From Caldilineaceae bacterium (lineage in GTDB: Bacteria > Chloroflexota > Anaerolineae > Caldilineales > Caldilineaceae): a DNA stretch of 64,000 bases. The translations under genes and the position numbers were made by a program. The notes beneath the pieces were generated by a model that was not told where the DNA came from, did not search any database, and saw only the letters and a program-made list of their open reading frames with translations. The DNA is taken from the NCBI GenBank assembly GCA_022842065.1, contig JALHQH010000050.1:1-64000 (forward strand), in the 5' to 3' direction. Shown in pieces: positions 30,087 through 39,910 of this stretch (position 1 is its first letter; each line of letters starts with the position of its first letter).

Positions 30087-33000
30087 TTAATCAGCCAACT
30101 GTGCTGCCAGATCGTGCGTTAACAGCCGTACCGTAATGCTCGCGCCGTTCAAGGCGCGTATGAATTCGGTCAGCTCCAGTGAGTGTTCTTCACCGGCAAT
30201 GATGATCACCTCGGCGGCTTCAAACGCGGCCCAGCGGTCGCGCCCGATCTGGGGATGGGCGCGATCCACAAAACGCAAGAGGGCCATGAGATCATCCACT
30301 TTGGTGGGTGGTGTATAGATAAAGAGGTATTGGGCCGACTGTACCGGCGGCTGTGATGTCTCGGCGGGGGGGGCGGTGGTAGCAGCTACGGCTGGCGCGC
30401 TGATTGTGGGCTTAGGGGCCACTTCACTGGCCGTTTCAACGGTTCGTACCTGCTGCTGTGGTGTGGTTGTAGCTATGGTGGTCAGCGGTGTTGGCGTAAA
30501 AGCTGCGCTTGCTTCTCCGCGCACATGATCCGGCTCTGGCGTCGTGCTTGCATCTGGCGGCGCTGCGATGAGCGCAGTTGGCATTATTTTGTCGTTGAGC
30601 GCCTGTACCACATTGGGTCCCAGAGGTAGCGTACGCCTGCGAAAATGAATCCAGACCGACTCTAACCCGGTTAACTCAACCTCTGCCCACAGCCCCAGCC
30701 CTTCTGGCTCGACCATATAACGTCCGCTGCTCAGGGGGCTAAATTCCAAAATGTAGGGGCCATATTCCGGCTTACTGCCGGTGCGGCGCATCATGCCTTC
30801 CCAATCTTCCTTCCAAATGTGTACGGGCAATTCGGCCTGCCCTTCGACTTCGACCCGGACCACGCTGTAGCCTGGCATGGGGCCGGCATGGCTGACTTCG
30901 GCTTCCCAACTGGGGGAAAGCTCACTAAAAAATATTTCTAACCCATTGGTGCCATCAAGCGTCAAATTAGATTGGCGGTAGCCACCCTGCACCGTCAAGG
31001 TATAGATCCCAACCGGCAAATCAGTAAAATGAACATGACCATCGCCATCTACATATTGTTGATGGGCATTGCCTACCGTATCGACTAATTGGGCTAGGCG
31101 GCCATTCCCCTCAGGTACACTGGCCGCAATCATACTATTACGCAAGGTGCCTTTGGGGACCTCGGCGCGCATAACTGCCGCACTCAATTCAATGCGGACC
31201 TCGTTCGAGCCGTCGAGCGCAATATCATTGCGATTGACCGTGCTCTCCTGGCCGACCAAGGCGACGGTATAGCGGCCGGCGGCTAGTCGATCAAACGCAA
31301 AAGCCCCATTGTGATCAACGAGCTGTTCTTGGCGTTGACCCATGTTATCGATCAGGCAGACGCGCCGTCCGCGTTCAGTATTGCCGCCGAGCACGCGTCC
31401 AACAATGCTGGCCTGTTGCGCCTGGGGTTCCACCGCTAAATCCGTGTAGATAAACTCGACCAGGGGCGTTCGTTTGCGGTCGACCTGGACGCGCGCCTCC
31501 AATTGGGTGGGGTGCCCCTGTTCATCCAGCGCGCCTTCGACCGTGATGATGTAGTGGCCAGGCTCTACCCCCGTAAATTCGCAGGCATAGGTGCCTGCTT
31601 CCGGCGCACTGCCTGTGTAAAGCGCTTCGCTGCTCCAACTGCCGGCATGGAGCCGGACTGGTAGCCGCCGGTGGCCCTCAACTGCGCAAAAAACAGAATT
31701 AAGTTTGGCATTGGGTGGGGCATTCAGGATGGTGTAGCCCCAACCGGCTACGGCCAACTCAGCCTGGCGCTGATTAATGCCGTCGAGCACAATGCGATCG
31801 ATGCGACTCCCCTGCGGATTAACGCGCAGACTATATTCGCCTGCTGGTAGATCGACAAAGCGAAAGCTGCCATCATCATGGGCCATGGTAACCCACTCTT
31901 CGCCGTCGCTGCTGCGCACTAACAACAGAACCGCCCCCGCGCCCCCGCGCACCGTCCCTTCGACGCGACTCTTGCTCACCGGTGTAGTGGTTGGGGTCAG
32001 GTCAAAGTTGACCAGCAACGCCTGCTGCCCGGCAACCAGTTCAACCTCCTGTTGTACATTGGTCCCAGCAATGGAAAGCCGATAGGCGCCGGGGGCCAAT
32101 TCCGCAAAGGTATAGCTGCTGTTGTCATCTAATAGGGTGCGTGCGACTTCTTCTCCATGTTTTTCTAACACGACCGTCCGCAAGTTACCGGCATGGGCGA
32201 CGGCCCCATACAGGGTAACCAATTCCTGGGCAATCACCGCCTGCCAGTGGCGCGCAACTTTTGGCTCGGCTTTGAGCGCGAGGGTGGTCGGCAGTGCGCC
32301 ACCCGGCCAACGTTCGCTGTACCAGGCGTGGTTTTCCCACCAACTGCTGGTACTGCCCAATTGTGCATTGGCGAGCAGCCAGAATGCCGTGCAAAAGTAG
32401 TAATCGGGGGCGGGGGCAAAGCGCTGGCTGGTGCCCATCATCACCCGACAGGCTTCTAATGTCTGCGCCATATGCAGATCCGGTGTGGTGGCCGGATAGC
32501 GGGGGTCGAGATCTTCACCGATCAAATAGCCGCATTCGGTCGAGAGAATGGGGATGCTATACCCCAAATGTTTGCGGTTGAGCGTATCAAAATATTCATA
32601 GGCGAGCCAGCAGGCCGCATCATCCATGATCGTGGCCCCGGGATTGCTGCGGTCGTGGCGCAGGCGGTTGATCTCATCCAGGGCGCGCCCACGCCAGGCA
32701 TTTTCGTTCCACGTTTCTTCATTGAGTGCTTGATAGAAGCGATAGGTGTAGGCCGCCCCTTCTTGGTTGCCGATATCGTAGGGATAATCAAGCGGACGAT
32801 TGCGGGGATAATTATGAATTGCTTGCCAGACGGGACCAGCGAAGAGATCCTTACGGCCAAAGGCAATAATTTTACCGACCAGATCCCAGCGGCTCCCATT
32901 GGCAACCGCTGGAATCGCCGGCATGCCACCGCGTTCCAAAATAATTTCTAAATTGGCAATGGTATTCTCAACCACCAAATTGATGCCATTGGCCGGCATG

Positions 33001-33356
33001 CGGCCGCCCTTCCACTCGGCGTCGCGATCGGGCTCACTATTGAACTCAAAATAGCGCACACCCACGCGCAAAAAGGCGTCGATCTGGACAACATCTTTCA
33101 CATCCAGCCGGCTGGGGTTGGGCGCAGGGCGATAGATGCGGATGATTGGCATAAAGCCTTCGGCGAGCAGCAACTCGGCAAAACTAAGCGCCCCGTCGTG
33201 ATTATAGATCTTGATCCATTTCACGCCGAGGGCCTGCAATTCGGGAATCCAGAAATCGCGGATCTGGCGCATGCCAATGGCGGTTGCGTAGCCGGTTGTC
33301 CAGTGGATGCCAATGCCGGTATCATTTGCCGGTCGGGGATATTCGTGTAGTTCCAT
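30087..33356 (-). CDS. Clan GH-A-like TIM-barrel protein with carboxypeptidase-regulatory-like repeats
   Basis: About 1,089 residues. The N-terminal 400 resemble a clan GH-A glycosidase barrel: VKWIKIYNHDGALSF, then RYFEFNSEPD (candidate acid/base Glu 108) and PILSTECGYLIG (candidate nucleophile Glu 274). Next come four or more beta-sandwich units with phrases such as GSFRFVDLPAGEYSLRV, GAFAFDRLAAGRYTVALVG and GHVHFTDLPVGIYTLTVQG, as in CarboxypepD_reg-like domains. A Thr/Pro linker and an 80-residue alpha/beta C-terminal domain follow. No signal peptide is visible. ATG 33356 has GGAAG upstream; starts at 33368 and 33380 are possible. It is near the sugar transporter, so oligosaccharide use is plausible, but the substrate is unknown. 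Confidence 0.7.
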   Translation of the reverse strand: MELHEYPRPANDTGIGIHWTTGYATAIGMRQIRDFWIPELQALGVKWIKIYNHDGALSFAELLLAEGFMPIIRIYRPAPNPSRLDVKDVVQIDAFLRVGVRYFEFNSEPDRDAEWKGGRMPANGINLVVENTIANLEIILERGGMPAIPAVANGSRWDLVGKIIAFGRKDLFAGPVWQAIHNYPRNRPLDYPYDIGNQEGAAYTYRFYQALNEETWNENAWRGRALDEINRLRHDRSNPGATIMDDAACWLAYEYFDTLNRKHLGYSIPILSTECGYLIGEDLDPRYPATTPDLHMAQTLEACRVMMGTSQRFAPAPDYYFCTAFWLLANAQLGSTSSWWENHAWYSERWPGGALPTTLALKAEPKVARHWQAVIAQELVTLYGAVAHAGNLRTVVLEKHGEEVARTLLDDNSSYTFAELAPGAYRLSIAGTNVQQEVELVAGQQALLVNFDLTPTTTPVSKSRVEGTVRGGAGAVLLLVRSSDGEEWVTMAHDDGSFRFVDLPAGEYSLRVNPQGSRIDRIVLDGINQRQAELAVAGWGYTILNAPPNAKLNSVFCAVEGHRRLPVRLHAGSWSSEALYTGSAPEAGTYACEFTGVEPGHYIITVEGALDEQGHPTQLEARVQVDRKRTPLVEFIYTDLAVEPQAQQASIVGRVLGGNTERGRRVCLIDNMGQRQEQLVDHNGAFAFDRLAAGRYTVALVGQESTVNRNDIALDGSNEVRIELSAAVMRAEVPKGTLRNSMIAASVPEGNGRLAQLVDTVGNAHQQYVDGDGHVHFTDLPVGIYTLTVQGGYRQSNLTLDGTNGLEIFFSELSPSWEAEVSHAGPMPGYSVVRVEVEGQAELPVHIWKEDWEGMMRRTGSKPEYGPYILEFSPLSSGRYMVEPEGLGLWAEVELTGLESVWIHFRRRTLPLGPNVVQALNDKIMPTALIAAPPDASTTPEPDHVRGEASAAFTPTPLTTIATTTPQQQVRTVETASEVAPKPTISAPAVAATTAPPAETSQPPVQSAQYLFIYTPPTKVDDLMALLRFVDRAHPQIGRDRWAAFEAAEVIIIAGEEHSLELTEFIRALNGASITVRLLTHDLAAQLAD

Positions 33357-33531
33357 GCCAACTTCCATCTTTTTATACACAGGTAGACTAAAGTTTGCTA
33401 TTATACCAAATTTTGATGCAGAATGACGATTTGTGGAGAGCTTGCGTCAGTTTTGCTCTCTCTTTCTAAATGCTGTATCTTTATTCCCATTGCCGAACGA
33501 ACGTGGGTGCTAAAGCAAAAAAAGGCGTTTT

Positions 33532-33596
33532 GCTCCTGGGATTTGCCCCTGGCATTTGTCTCTAGGATTTGCCCCTGGCATTTGCTCCTGGCATTT
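33532..33596. repeat. Five tandem 13-bp repeats (GCCCCTGGCATTT type)
   Basis: Units start at 33532, 33545, 33558, 33571 and 33584. Units 2 and 4 are identical and the others differ by one to four bases. The repeat lies in the 417-bp gap between the divergent GH-A-like and MoxR genes, which otherwise shows no gene. Confidence 0.85.
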
Positions 33597-33695
33597 GTAC
33601 GAGCGCGTACACCTTTTTGCTGTAAAATCGCCTATGGTGTAACAGTTGTGCCTTTAGTATATCAACAGTGATCGCTTTTCATTTTAATTTGATCC

Positions 33696-33744
33696 TGGTA
33701 CCAATTTGAATGGTGCCATTGTATCACTTTGCGCTAGATATAAT
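33696..33744 (+). promoter_or_regulatory. Hairpin and -10 box upstream of the MoxR gene
   Basis: TGGTACCA (33696-33703) can pair with TGGTGCCA (33711-33718) over a 7-nt loop. A perfect TATAAT (33739-33744) follows, 29 nt before the ATG. No convincing -35 box is seen. The hairpin could be an operator or the terminator-like end of an upstream signal. Confidence 0.4.
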
Positions 33745-33773
33745 GATGTTAGATTAATAATTTGGGGGCGTGC

Positions 33774-34727
33774 ATGCAAATCGTCCAATCGGTTGCGAAC
33801 CGTGTGGTCAATAATGTTCAAACCGTTATTATTGGCAAACAAAATGAAGTCCGTTTTACCTTGCTGGCCTTGCTCTGTGAAGGGCATCTATTAATTGAAG
33901 ATGTGCCGGGGGTGGGCAAGACAATGCTGGCTCGGGCGATTGCGCGCAGCGTTGGTTGCACCTTTCGGCGTATTCAATTTACGCCGGATATGTTGCCCAG
34001 TGATGTGACCGGCGTGAGCATTTACAATCAGAAAACCCAGGAGTTCGAATTCCGCTCCGGCCCGATTATGGCGCAGATTGTCTTAACCGACGAGATCAAT
34101 CGGGCCACGCCCAAGACCCAATCGGCCTTGCTCGAGGCGATGGAGGAACGCCAAATTACGGTCGATGGGGTGACCTATGCCATTCCCCGTCCCTTTCTGG
34201 TGTTGGCCACGCAAAATCCGATTGAATACGAAGGGACTTTCCCTTTGCCCGAAGCGCAGGTTGATCGCTTTATGATGCGGATTAACCTGGGCTACCCGCT
34301 CAAAAATCACGAAGTGGATATGTTGACGCGCCAAACCGACCATCACCCGATCCAAGATGTGGATCAGGTAGTGACGGTTGAAGAGCTGGTCGAGGCGCAG
34401 CGCATGGCCCGCACGGTTTATGTGGATAATTTGGTCAAAGAGTATATCGTTGATCTGGTTAATTCCACGCGCGATCATCCGGATATTTACTTGGGGGCAA
34501 GCCCGCGCGGCAGTCTAGCGCTCTTTAATACTTCGCGCGCGTGGGCGGCTATGGAAGGGCGCGACTTTGTCGTGCCGGATGATATTAAATTGCTGGCCGA
34601 GTCCACGCTTGCTCATCGCTTGATCGTGAGTCCCTCCGCACGCATCAAGAATGTGAGTGCCCGTCAGATCATTGAAGATGCGGTACGTCATACCCCTGTG
34701 CCAGGTGCGCGTGCACGTAGCCGTTGA
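33774..34727 (+). CDS. MoxR-family AAA+ ATPase
   Basis: 317 residues. Walker [15 protein letters not shown] (about residue 42), Walker [25 protein letters not shown], sensor-1 [23 protein letters not shown] and the C-terminal lid with [10 protein letters not shown] are all intact, as expected for MoxR chaperone-like ATPases that mature or insert partner proteins. ATG at 33774 is chosen over a TTG at 33762. The DUF58 gene follows after 33 bp; MoxR-DUF58 pairs are common and usually function together, often with von Willebrand A-domain proteins, none of which is present here. Confidence 0.93.
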   Translation: MQIVQSVANRVVNNVQTVIIGKQNEVRFTLLALLCEGHLLIEDVPGVGKTMLARAIARSVGCTFRRIQFTPDMLPSDVTGVSIYNQKTQEFEFRSGPIMAQIVLTDEINRATPKTQSALLEAMEERQITVDGVTYAIPRPFLVLATQNPIEYEGTFPLPEAQVDRFMMRINLGYPLKNHEVDMLTRQTDHHPIQDVDQVVTVEELVEAQRMARTVYVDNLVKEYIVDLVNSTRDHPDIYLGASPRGSLALFNTSRAWAAMEGRDFVVPDDIKLLAESTLAHRLIVSPSARIKNVSARQIIEDAVRHTPVPGARARSR

Positions 34728-34760
34728 TTCTTAGCCTGTTGCGATTGCCCAAAAAACTAC

Positions 34761-36065
34761 ATGTCTTCACGACTTCTTTTCTTGCTCGTTGCATTGGTTA
34801 CCACTTGGATCCTGGCCTTTAATAGTGGGCGCGATCTGGCCTTTAATATTGCCTACCTAATTACAACTTTGCTGGTAGTAAGTTATGCCTATAAGCTCAA
34901 CAGTATCCGTGGGCTAAGCGTGCGGCGCTTTACACGCACGCGCCGCAGCCAAGTGGGGCAATATGCGGAAGAGCAATTCGAGATTACCAATCGCGATTTC
35001 TGGCCAAAACTGTGGATCGAGGTGGAGGATCATTCAACGTTGCCGTGGCATCCAGCCAGTCGCGTCCTGAGCAGTTTAGGGCGCAATAGCACACAACGTT
35101 GGCAGGTGCGCACTCCTTGCACCCAACGGGGGCGCTTTCGGCTTGGCCCCATGACGTTACACAGTGGTGATCCACTCGGCATTTTTGCGCCCAAACAAGA
35201 GCTGACCGACACCAGCCAACTCATTGTCTACCCCCTGGTGGTTGAACTGACCTCCTTTGAACCCTCGGTCTCTGAGCTATCCGGGGGGGAGGCGCGCCAT
35301 CGGCGGACCTATCAAATTACCAGTAGCGTAGCCGGTGTGCGCGAATATGTCTATGGCGACAGTCTGAATCGGATTCACTGGCCGACCACTGCACGCGCCC
35401 GGCGCTTCATGGTGAAAGAATTCGAGCTTGATCCGACGGCTGATGTTTGGCTCTTTCTTGATCTTTTTGAGGATGTGGAAGGGGCGCTGCCCTGGTCACC
35501 CCTGGCCCCAGAGCCGGGGTTGTTTGCGTTGCGGGGGCGGGGCAAACAAGAGCGCACATTTGAGTTGCCACCGATTACCACGGAGTATGCTGTTACCGTC
35601 ACCGCCAGCCTGGCCCGTTATTTTTTGCTGCGTAATCGCGCCGTTGGGCTTAGCGCATGGGGTCACAGTCGTGACTATATCCAGGCTGATCGCGGTGAGC
35701 GTCAACTCAACAAAATGCTTGAATCGTTGGCCGTGGTAGAGGCGGACGGTGCCATTCCCTTTGCGCATCTCATTACGACCGACGGGATTCGGCTTAATCG
35801 CAATGATACCGTGGTTGCGATCAGTGCTGATCCTTCACGTGACTGGGCGGTAGCGCTGCAACAAATTCAGCGGCGTGGGGTAAATAGTGTGGCGATTGTC
35901 GTTGACGGTGGCACCTTTGGGCGCACCTTCAACTACGATGCACTGCTGATTGAGTTGGAAGCGGCCGGTATCTCTACCTACCGCGTCCGCCGTAATGACC
36001 CGATTGACAAGGCGCTGGCCCAACCCACACGCGCCGCGGCCTGGGGCCGCCACAACGGCCATTAG
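34761..36065 (+). CDS. DUF58-domain membrane-anchored protein
   Basis: 434 residues. Two N-terminal hydrophobic segments ([16 protein letters not shown] and [17 protein letters not shown]) anchor a cytoplasmic or surface domain with the DUF58 signature [21 protein letters not shown] near residue 195 and a downstream vWA-like region ([12 protein letters not shown]). Length is normal. It is the usual partner of MoxR ATPases. Its stop is 11 bp from the convergent rph gene, with no obvious terminator between them. Confidence 0.88.
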   Translation: MSSRLLFLLVALVTTWILAFNSGRDLAFNIAYLITTLLVVSYAYKLNSIRGLSVRRFTRTRRSQVGQYAEEQFEITNRDFWPKLWIEVEDHSTLPWHPASRVLSSLGRNSTQRWQVRTPCTQRGRFRLGPMTLHSGDPLGIFAPKQELTDTSQLIVYPLVVELTSFEPSVSELSGGEARHRRTYQITSSVAGVREYVYGDSLNRIHWPTTARARRFMVKEFELDPTADVWLFLDLFEDVEGALPWSPLAPEPGLFALRGRGKQERTFELPPITTEYAVTVTASLARYFLLRNRAVGLSAWGHSRDYIQADRGERQLNKMLESLAVVEADGAIPFAHLITTDGIRLNRNDTVVAISADPSRDWAVALQQIQRRGVNSVAIVVDGGTFGRTFNYDALLIELEAAGISTYRVRRNDPIDKALAQPTRAAAWGRHNGH

Positions 36066-36076
36066 GCGATTTGGGG

Positions 36077-36808
36077 TTAGCCCATTGCCGCGGCTAATAC
36101 CGCGCTTTGTTGCATAGCGAGCTGTTTGATCCCATCTTCGGCCAGTTGCAGAAGCGTGTTGAGGGCGTCGCGACTAAAAGGTTTGCCTTCGGCTGTCCCC
36201 TGCACTTCAACAAAATTGCCGTCGCCAGTCATCACTACATTCATATCCACTTCTGCAGCCAAATCCATCTCATAATCTAGGTCGAGCATCGCCTTGCCGT
36301 TGACAATTCCCACACTCACGGCAGCAACCGACTGAATTAATGCGCCGGGACGCAGGATCTCTTTTTGCTCCAGCCGCTTGATGGCCAGTGCTAGCGCTAC
36401 ATAACCGCCCGTAATTGCTGCCGTCCGTGTGCCACCATCTGCCTGCAAGACATCGCAATCGACAATAATCTGCCGTTCGCCCAATTTTTTTAGATCCACA
36501 GCGGCGCGCAGGCTGCGCCCGATCAGCCGTTGGATCTCTTGTGTCCGCCCACGCGGGGCGACGGTTTCGCGACTATTACGGACGCCCGTGCTGCGCGGTA
36601 ACATGGCATATTCGGCTGTCACCCAACCGTGGCGTTTGTTTGAATATTTTAGCCAGGTCGGTAACTTTTCCTCTACGGTTGCATTGCAGAGGACACGCGT
36701 ATTTCCGGCGCAGACAAGCACTGATCCTTCGGGGTGCATGACATAATTGAGCTCAAACTGTAGGGGGCGCAGTTCATTGGGGGCACGAGTAGGTGATGAC
36801 ACAGGCAC
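36077..36808 (-). CDS. rph: Ribonuclease PH
   Basis: 243 residues, typical for RNase PH, the phosphorolytic 3'-5' exonuclease that trims tRNA precursors. The conserved core is visible: [69 protein letters not shown] and a C-terminal [16 protein letters not shown] start at 36808 with AAGG upstream. A 49-bp palindrome and a -10 box lie just upstream, shared with the NUDIX and hrcA genes. Two tRNA genes lie upstream on the same strand but end in their own terminator. Confidence 0.95.
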   Translation of the reverse strand: MPVSSPTRAPNELRPLQFELNYVMHPEGSVLVCAGNTRVLCNATVEEKLPTWLKYSNKRHGWVTAEYAMLPRSTGVRNSRETVAPRGRTQEIQRLIGRSLRAAVDLKKLGERQIIVDCDVLQADGGTRTAAITGGYVALALAIKRLEQKEILRPGALIQSVAAVSVGIVNGKAMLDLDYEMDLAAEVDMNVVMTGDGNFVEVQGTAEGKPFSRDALNTLLQLAEDGIKQLAMQQSAVLAAAMG

Positions 36809-36833
36809 AGCCTTTCTAATTTAGACCAGTGGT

Positions 36834-36882
36834 TGTCATCATTTCGCATTTTCTACACGAGTAAAAATGTTAAATGATGACA
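36834..36882 (-). promoter_or_regulatory. 49-bp palindromic element upstream of rph (copy 1)
   Basis: The outer 11 bp of each arm (TGTCATCATTT / AAATGATGACA) pair perfectly; the inner half-sites are TTAACATTT and AAATGCGAA with one mismatch, separated by 13 nt. On the minus strand TATCCT (36889-36894) lies exactly 6 nt upstream, with TTGCCC 17 nt before it. The palindrome therefore begins at or next to the expected transcription start. Copies 2 (39862) and 3 (55864) share length and position. Confidence 0.75.
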
Positions 36883-36967
36883 GCGCCAAGGATAGACGGG
36901 GCAATCGACGAGGGCAAGGATGTCAGTCAATGATATCGGTCGCTGACGCAACGGTGCAATCACAAAT

Positions 36968-36996
36968 AAAAAACCCTTCCAACTGGAAGGGTTTTT
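36968..36996 (-). terminator. Intrinsic terminator of the tRNA-Ala gene
   Basis: CCCTTCC (36974-36980) and GGAAGGG (36985-36991) flank a 4-nt loop, with A runs and T runs outside. On the minus strand the stem is followed by TTTTTT, 20 nt after the tRNA-Ala(GGC) 3' end. Confidence 0.85.
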
Positions 36997-37015
36997 GCAA
37001 CATGTTTGCCTGAGG

Positions 37016-37088
<73 letters not shown>

Positions 37089-37149
37089 AAGAACTTAACG
37101 ATTTACTTGTCTACTTTTCGTTTTGCGGTACAACCGCTGGCATTCGTTT

Positions 37150-37178
37150 ATTGTACCGTTTTTCTGGCTGGCAGTCAA
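37150..37178 (-). promoter_or_regulatory. Promoter of tRNA-Ala(GGC)
   Basis: On the minus strand TTGACT (37173-37178), a 17-nt spacer and TACAAT (37150-37155) form a good promoter about 60 nt before the tRNA. This suggests the gene is transcribed independently of the tRNA-Ala(CGC) gene. Confidence 0.7.
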
Positions 37179-37238
37179 ATTTTTGGAGCAGTAAATGCTG
37201 CTGCCTACGCTTTTGTCTGCCGATTCTGCTATCTGCAC

Positions 37239-37286
37239 GTTTTTGTTTATAGCGACGTTAGATCCCGTGGCGCTATAAACAAAAAC
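37239..37286. repeat. Perfect 16-bp inverted repeat between the two tRNA genes
   Basis: Arms 37239-37254 and 37271-37286 (GTTTTTGTTTATAGCG and its complement) enclose a 16-nt loop. It lies 10 nt after the tRNA-Ala(CGC) 3' end on the minus strand, and its T-rich outer arms could act as a terminator for that tRNA. Confidence 0.75.
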
Positions 37287-37295
37287 ATGATTGAG

Positions 37296-37368
<73 letters not shown>

Positions 37369-37381
37369 GCGAACGTTCCTA

Positions 37382-37410
37382 AGTATACTTGAGTTCGGGC
37401 AACTCGTCAA
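37382..37410 (-). promoter_or_regulatory. Promoter of tRNA-Ala(CGC)
   Basis: On the minus strand TTGACG (37405-37410), a 17-nt spacer and TATACT (37382-37387), 13 nt before the tRNA 5' end. Confidence 0.8.
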
Positions 37411-37816
37411 ATTCAGCGCAGCAGGGGTGTGTTTCAATTGTGCTAATCCACCATCATGAACCGTTAACCGCAAATCGGCCTGTTGACGCCTGCCTGCTAG
37501 AGTTTACTGAAAACTGACGACATTGACTGCTTCCGTTAGGTTTTGGTCTGACTTAGATGTCAAAAGGGTCAAGCACGATCAATCAACGTTAGATAAACTG
37601 TCGTATGAGAGCATATAACAAAAGGAACGATGGTTCGGTCAGTGATTTTCAAATAAGCTGGAACATATCAACTACGACATCAGTCTTACTAGTGCGAATT
37701 GCACCAAATGGTTTACAACCGTAAGTTCGCAAGTGAGACAAACTACAGCGCAATAACTCATTGACCGATTGACTCACCCGAGTTACGTCTCAAGATGAGC
37801 AGAAGGAGAGAGCACC
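37411..37816. other. Gene-free leader region before the BNR-repeat gene
   Basis: About 400 bp with no gene or clear hairpin. It ends with GAAGGAGAGAG, a strong ribosome binding site for the ATG at 37817. A promoter must lie here, but none is convincing by eye. Confidence 0.4.
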
Positions 37817-39049
37817 ATGAAAAACCGCAAAGGGAAAATTGTTATCGTCATGTTACTGGTCGTCATGATCAGTGCACTCTATACCGGTGCTGTGAATGCC
37901 ATTAGCGAAGGGGCCGTGATTGTTCGTAAGGGCACCCTGGATAATGTGCGCGACTACGCTGCTGCCTTTGCTGCCGACGAACTTAATTACGCCGTCGATG
38001 GTGGTGTGCTCTATGCCGGCAACCCTAATGGCTGGCGCACGGTACCTACCCCTACGGATGTGATTGTCGGGGCCGTCGCGATTGACCCAGCCTATCCTTC
38101 GACTATTTATATTGGGGCCGCGAATGACCTAGCCCTCTACCGTTCAATTAATGGTGGCCGTAATTGGCTTTACATCCCTTTGACGAATGAGCATATCGGT
38201 GGCGTCACTGATATTGCGATCAACAATGCCCAGCGCACCCTCTATGTGGGTACCGATACCGCCGGCATCTTCCGCTTGCGTGATGTTGGTTCCAGTGTGA
38301 TCCTGAGTGGTCATACCTTACTCGACGAGCCGGTGATGGAAGTGGTCGCTGACCAACTAGGCCAAGGCTTGGCCTATGCCCGCACCCTTTGGCATGTTTA
38401 CCAGGGCGTGAACAATGGGCAAAGCTGGCTCGCGCTTGATACCTTAACCACGGCACCGACAGCACTGGCCATTGCCAATGGCACGACCGCAACTGTCTAT
38501 ATCGGTACCGTGGATCGTGGCTTGCTTAAGAGTGAGGATGGCTTTACCTGGACCGTCGCCAACGCTGGTTTGGGCGTTGAACCCGGCAATCGCCTCCAAG
38601 TTGATGCCCTGGCCGTTGACCCAGCGCAACCCAACGTGCTTTATGTAGCGACCAGTTTTCTCTTTGGTCACAGCGAAGTTCACCAGAGCCCGGTTGGCGT
38701 GGCAATGAGCACGGATAGTGGCGCAGAGTGGAGCCAACTGGCCGCCAAGCCTGATGCCGTCATTGCCCGCCTGTTGCCGGTGAGCGGTCAGGCTGGTGCG
38801 GTCTATGCCTTAACCACACAAAGCCGCACCCCGTTGGCCTTGGGCACTGCGCCAATGATTACCAATCCTGGTGCGCAAAGCATTGCGCTAGCCGCCCCCA
38901 GCAGTTTGACTGCCTGGAGTGTGACCCTGATTTCCTGGTTGGTGGCGGCGGCCGCAGCGGCGACCTTGGCTTGGTTGATCCTACGTGAACTATATGGCGA
39001 CCCCCGCCAACTGTTGCGTGCCTTTAATGTGCCTTCGCTATTGCGGTAA
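37817..39049 (+). CDS. Secreted, membrane-tethered BNR/Ycf48-like repeat protein
   Basis: 410 residues. Signal sequence KIVIVMLLVVMISALYTGAV is followed by a predicted beta-propeller with at least four BNR/Asp-box-like turns: SINGGRNWLYI, GVNNGQSWLAL, SEDGFTWTV and STDSGAEWSQL. It includes repeats of AIDPAYPSTIYIGA and AVDPAQPNVLYVAT type. A C-terminal transmembrane helix (VTLISWLVAAAAAATLAWLIL) ends in a short basic tail. This matches the photosystem II assembly factor/sortilin-type propellers found in non-photosynthetic bacteria, usually as extracellular binding scaffolds. It is followed by its own terminator. Confidence 0.8.
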   Translation: MKNRKGKIVIVMLLVVMISALYTGAVNAISEGAVIVRKGTLDNVRDYAAAFAADELNYAVDGGVLYAGNPNGWRTVPTPTDVIVGAVAIDPAYPSTIYIGAANDLALYRSINGGRNWLYIPLTNEHIGGVTDIAINNAQRTLYVGTDTAGIFRLRDVGSSVILSGHTLLDEPVMEVVADQLGQGLAYARTLWHVYQGVNNGQSWLALDTLTTAPTALAIANGTTATVYIGTVDRGLLKSEDGFTWTVANAGLGVEPGNRLQVDALAVDPAQPNVLYVATSFLFGHSEVHQSPVGVAMSTDSGAEWSQLAAKPDAVIARLLPVSGQAGAVYALTTQSRTPLALGTAPMITNPGAQSIALAAPSSLTAWSVTLISWLVAAAAAATLAWLILRELYGDPRQLLRAFNVPSLLR

Positions 39050-39144
39050 TCCTTGCCCTTGACAATGAACTGACCACTGGCAACGCTGCCGGTGGTGGTG
39101 AGGACCAAATCCGCTTTGTCATTTTTCCCTATCCATGTCCCTAG

Positions 39145-39188
39145 ATGAGAAGAGCCCACCTCTGCAGAGGCGGGCTCTTCTCATTTTT
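39145..39188 (+). terminator. Intrinsic terminator after the BNR-repeat gene
   Basis: A long hairpin: outer 13-bp stem (39145-39157 with the complement ending at 39184) and inner CCTCT/AGAGG stem, separated by one mismatch. It is followed by TTTTT. It lies about 95 nt after the stop and before the convergent NUDIX gene. Confidence 0.88.
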
Positions 39189-39219
39189 AGCAGATGTACG
39201 TCAGCGAATCACCGGCTGT

Positions 39220-39765
39220 TTAGGTAAGCCGTAAAAGTGCCAGCCCAATCGCCGCCCCCCAAGCCAATACTTGAAACTCACCCGCCGCCAGCGCCTCTCT
39301 CACTGCTGCCTGGTTTAGCTGTAAAAGTTCTTGCTCCTCCAGATCATCGGCATCAATTGGCTGGCTCCAGGCTGCATCGGTTGCCAGAAAAAGATGGGCC
39401 GTGCCACAACCCCGATTGCCATCGACTACAAAATGCCCAAGTGATTGCCACGTGGCAGCTTGGTAGCCTGTTTCCTCCCGCAGCTCGCGTTGGGCCGCGT
39501 CCAGCGGCTCCTCCCCCGGTTCCAGATAACCGCCAACAATGGCCAGTGTCTCACCGCTAACGGCATATTTGGTTTGCCGAAAGCAGAGAAACTCACCCGC
39601 TGTGGTCACCGCCACCACGTTTACATAGTCAGGCGTCACCACCCAGCCCCAGTCATCAATCGTCTGACCGCTGGGAAAGCGTACCGTGTGGGCTTCCACC
39701 CGTAAAAAGCGGCCATCGCCAACGCGTAGCACTTCACGGCGCGCTAAGGTTTCAATAGTTTGCAT
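39220..39765 (-). CDS. NUDIX hydrolase, ADP-ribose pyrophosphatase-like
   Basis: 181 residues with an intact NUDIX box, GYLEPGEEPLDAAQ followed by RELREETGY, matching G-x5-E-x7-REUxEExGU. The N-terminal VRFPSGQTIDDWGWVVTPDYV strand pairs resemble ADP-sugar pyrophosphatases. It should hydrolyse a nucleoside diphosphate linked to another moiety; the substrate is not determinable. ATG at 39765. A 49-bp palindrome starting 6 nt after TATACT lies upstream, as at rph and hrcA, suggesting shared control. Confidence 0.88.
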   Translation of the reverse strand: MQTIETLARREVLRVGDGRFLRVEAHTVRFPSGQTIDDWGWVVTPDYVNVVAVTTAGEFLCFRQTKYAVSGETLAIVGGYLEPGEEPLDAAQRELREETGYQAATWQSLGHFVVDGNRGCGTAHLFLATDAAWSQPIDADDLEEQELLQLNQAAVREALAAGEFQVLAWGAAIGLALLRLT

Positions 39766-39861
39766 GTGGGCTAGTCTCCACTATCTTCGTTGATGGCAGC
39801 TTGTCTGAATTTGGCCATGGGATTGGTCCTTTTGCAATTAGCCTTTGATTATGCCGGTGGT

Positions 39862-39910
39862 TGTCATAAATTAACACTTTTTACACTGGTGGAAGTGTTA
39901 ATTTATGACA
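39862..39910 (-). promoter_or_regulatory. 49-bp palindromic element upstream of the NUDIX gene (copy 2)
   Basis: The two 18-bp arms (39862-39879 and 39893-39910) are perfectly complementary around a 13-nt loop. Inner half-sites are TTAACACTT and AAGTGTTAA. On the minus strand TATACT (39917-39922) lies exactly 6 nt upstream. This copy differs from the other two in bases, but the changes are paired, so the symmetry is kept. Confidence 0.75.

Noticed and set aside
33532..33596. CRISPR or iteron origin
   Set aside because: 13-bp units lack spacers; there is no replication gene, DnaA-box cluster or AT-rich unwinding element nearby.
36834..36882. Ordinary intrinsic terminator for the 49-bp palindromes
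   Set aside because: No T run follows on either strand, and all three copies lie just after a -10 box rather than after a gene end.
37239..37286. Fourth copy of the 49-bp palindrome
   Set aside because: Different sequence, arm length (16 bp) and position (after a tRNA).
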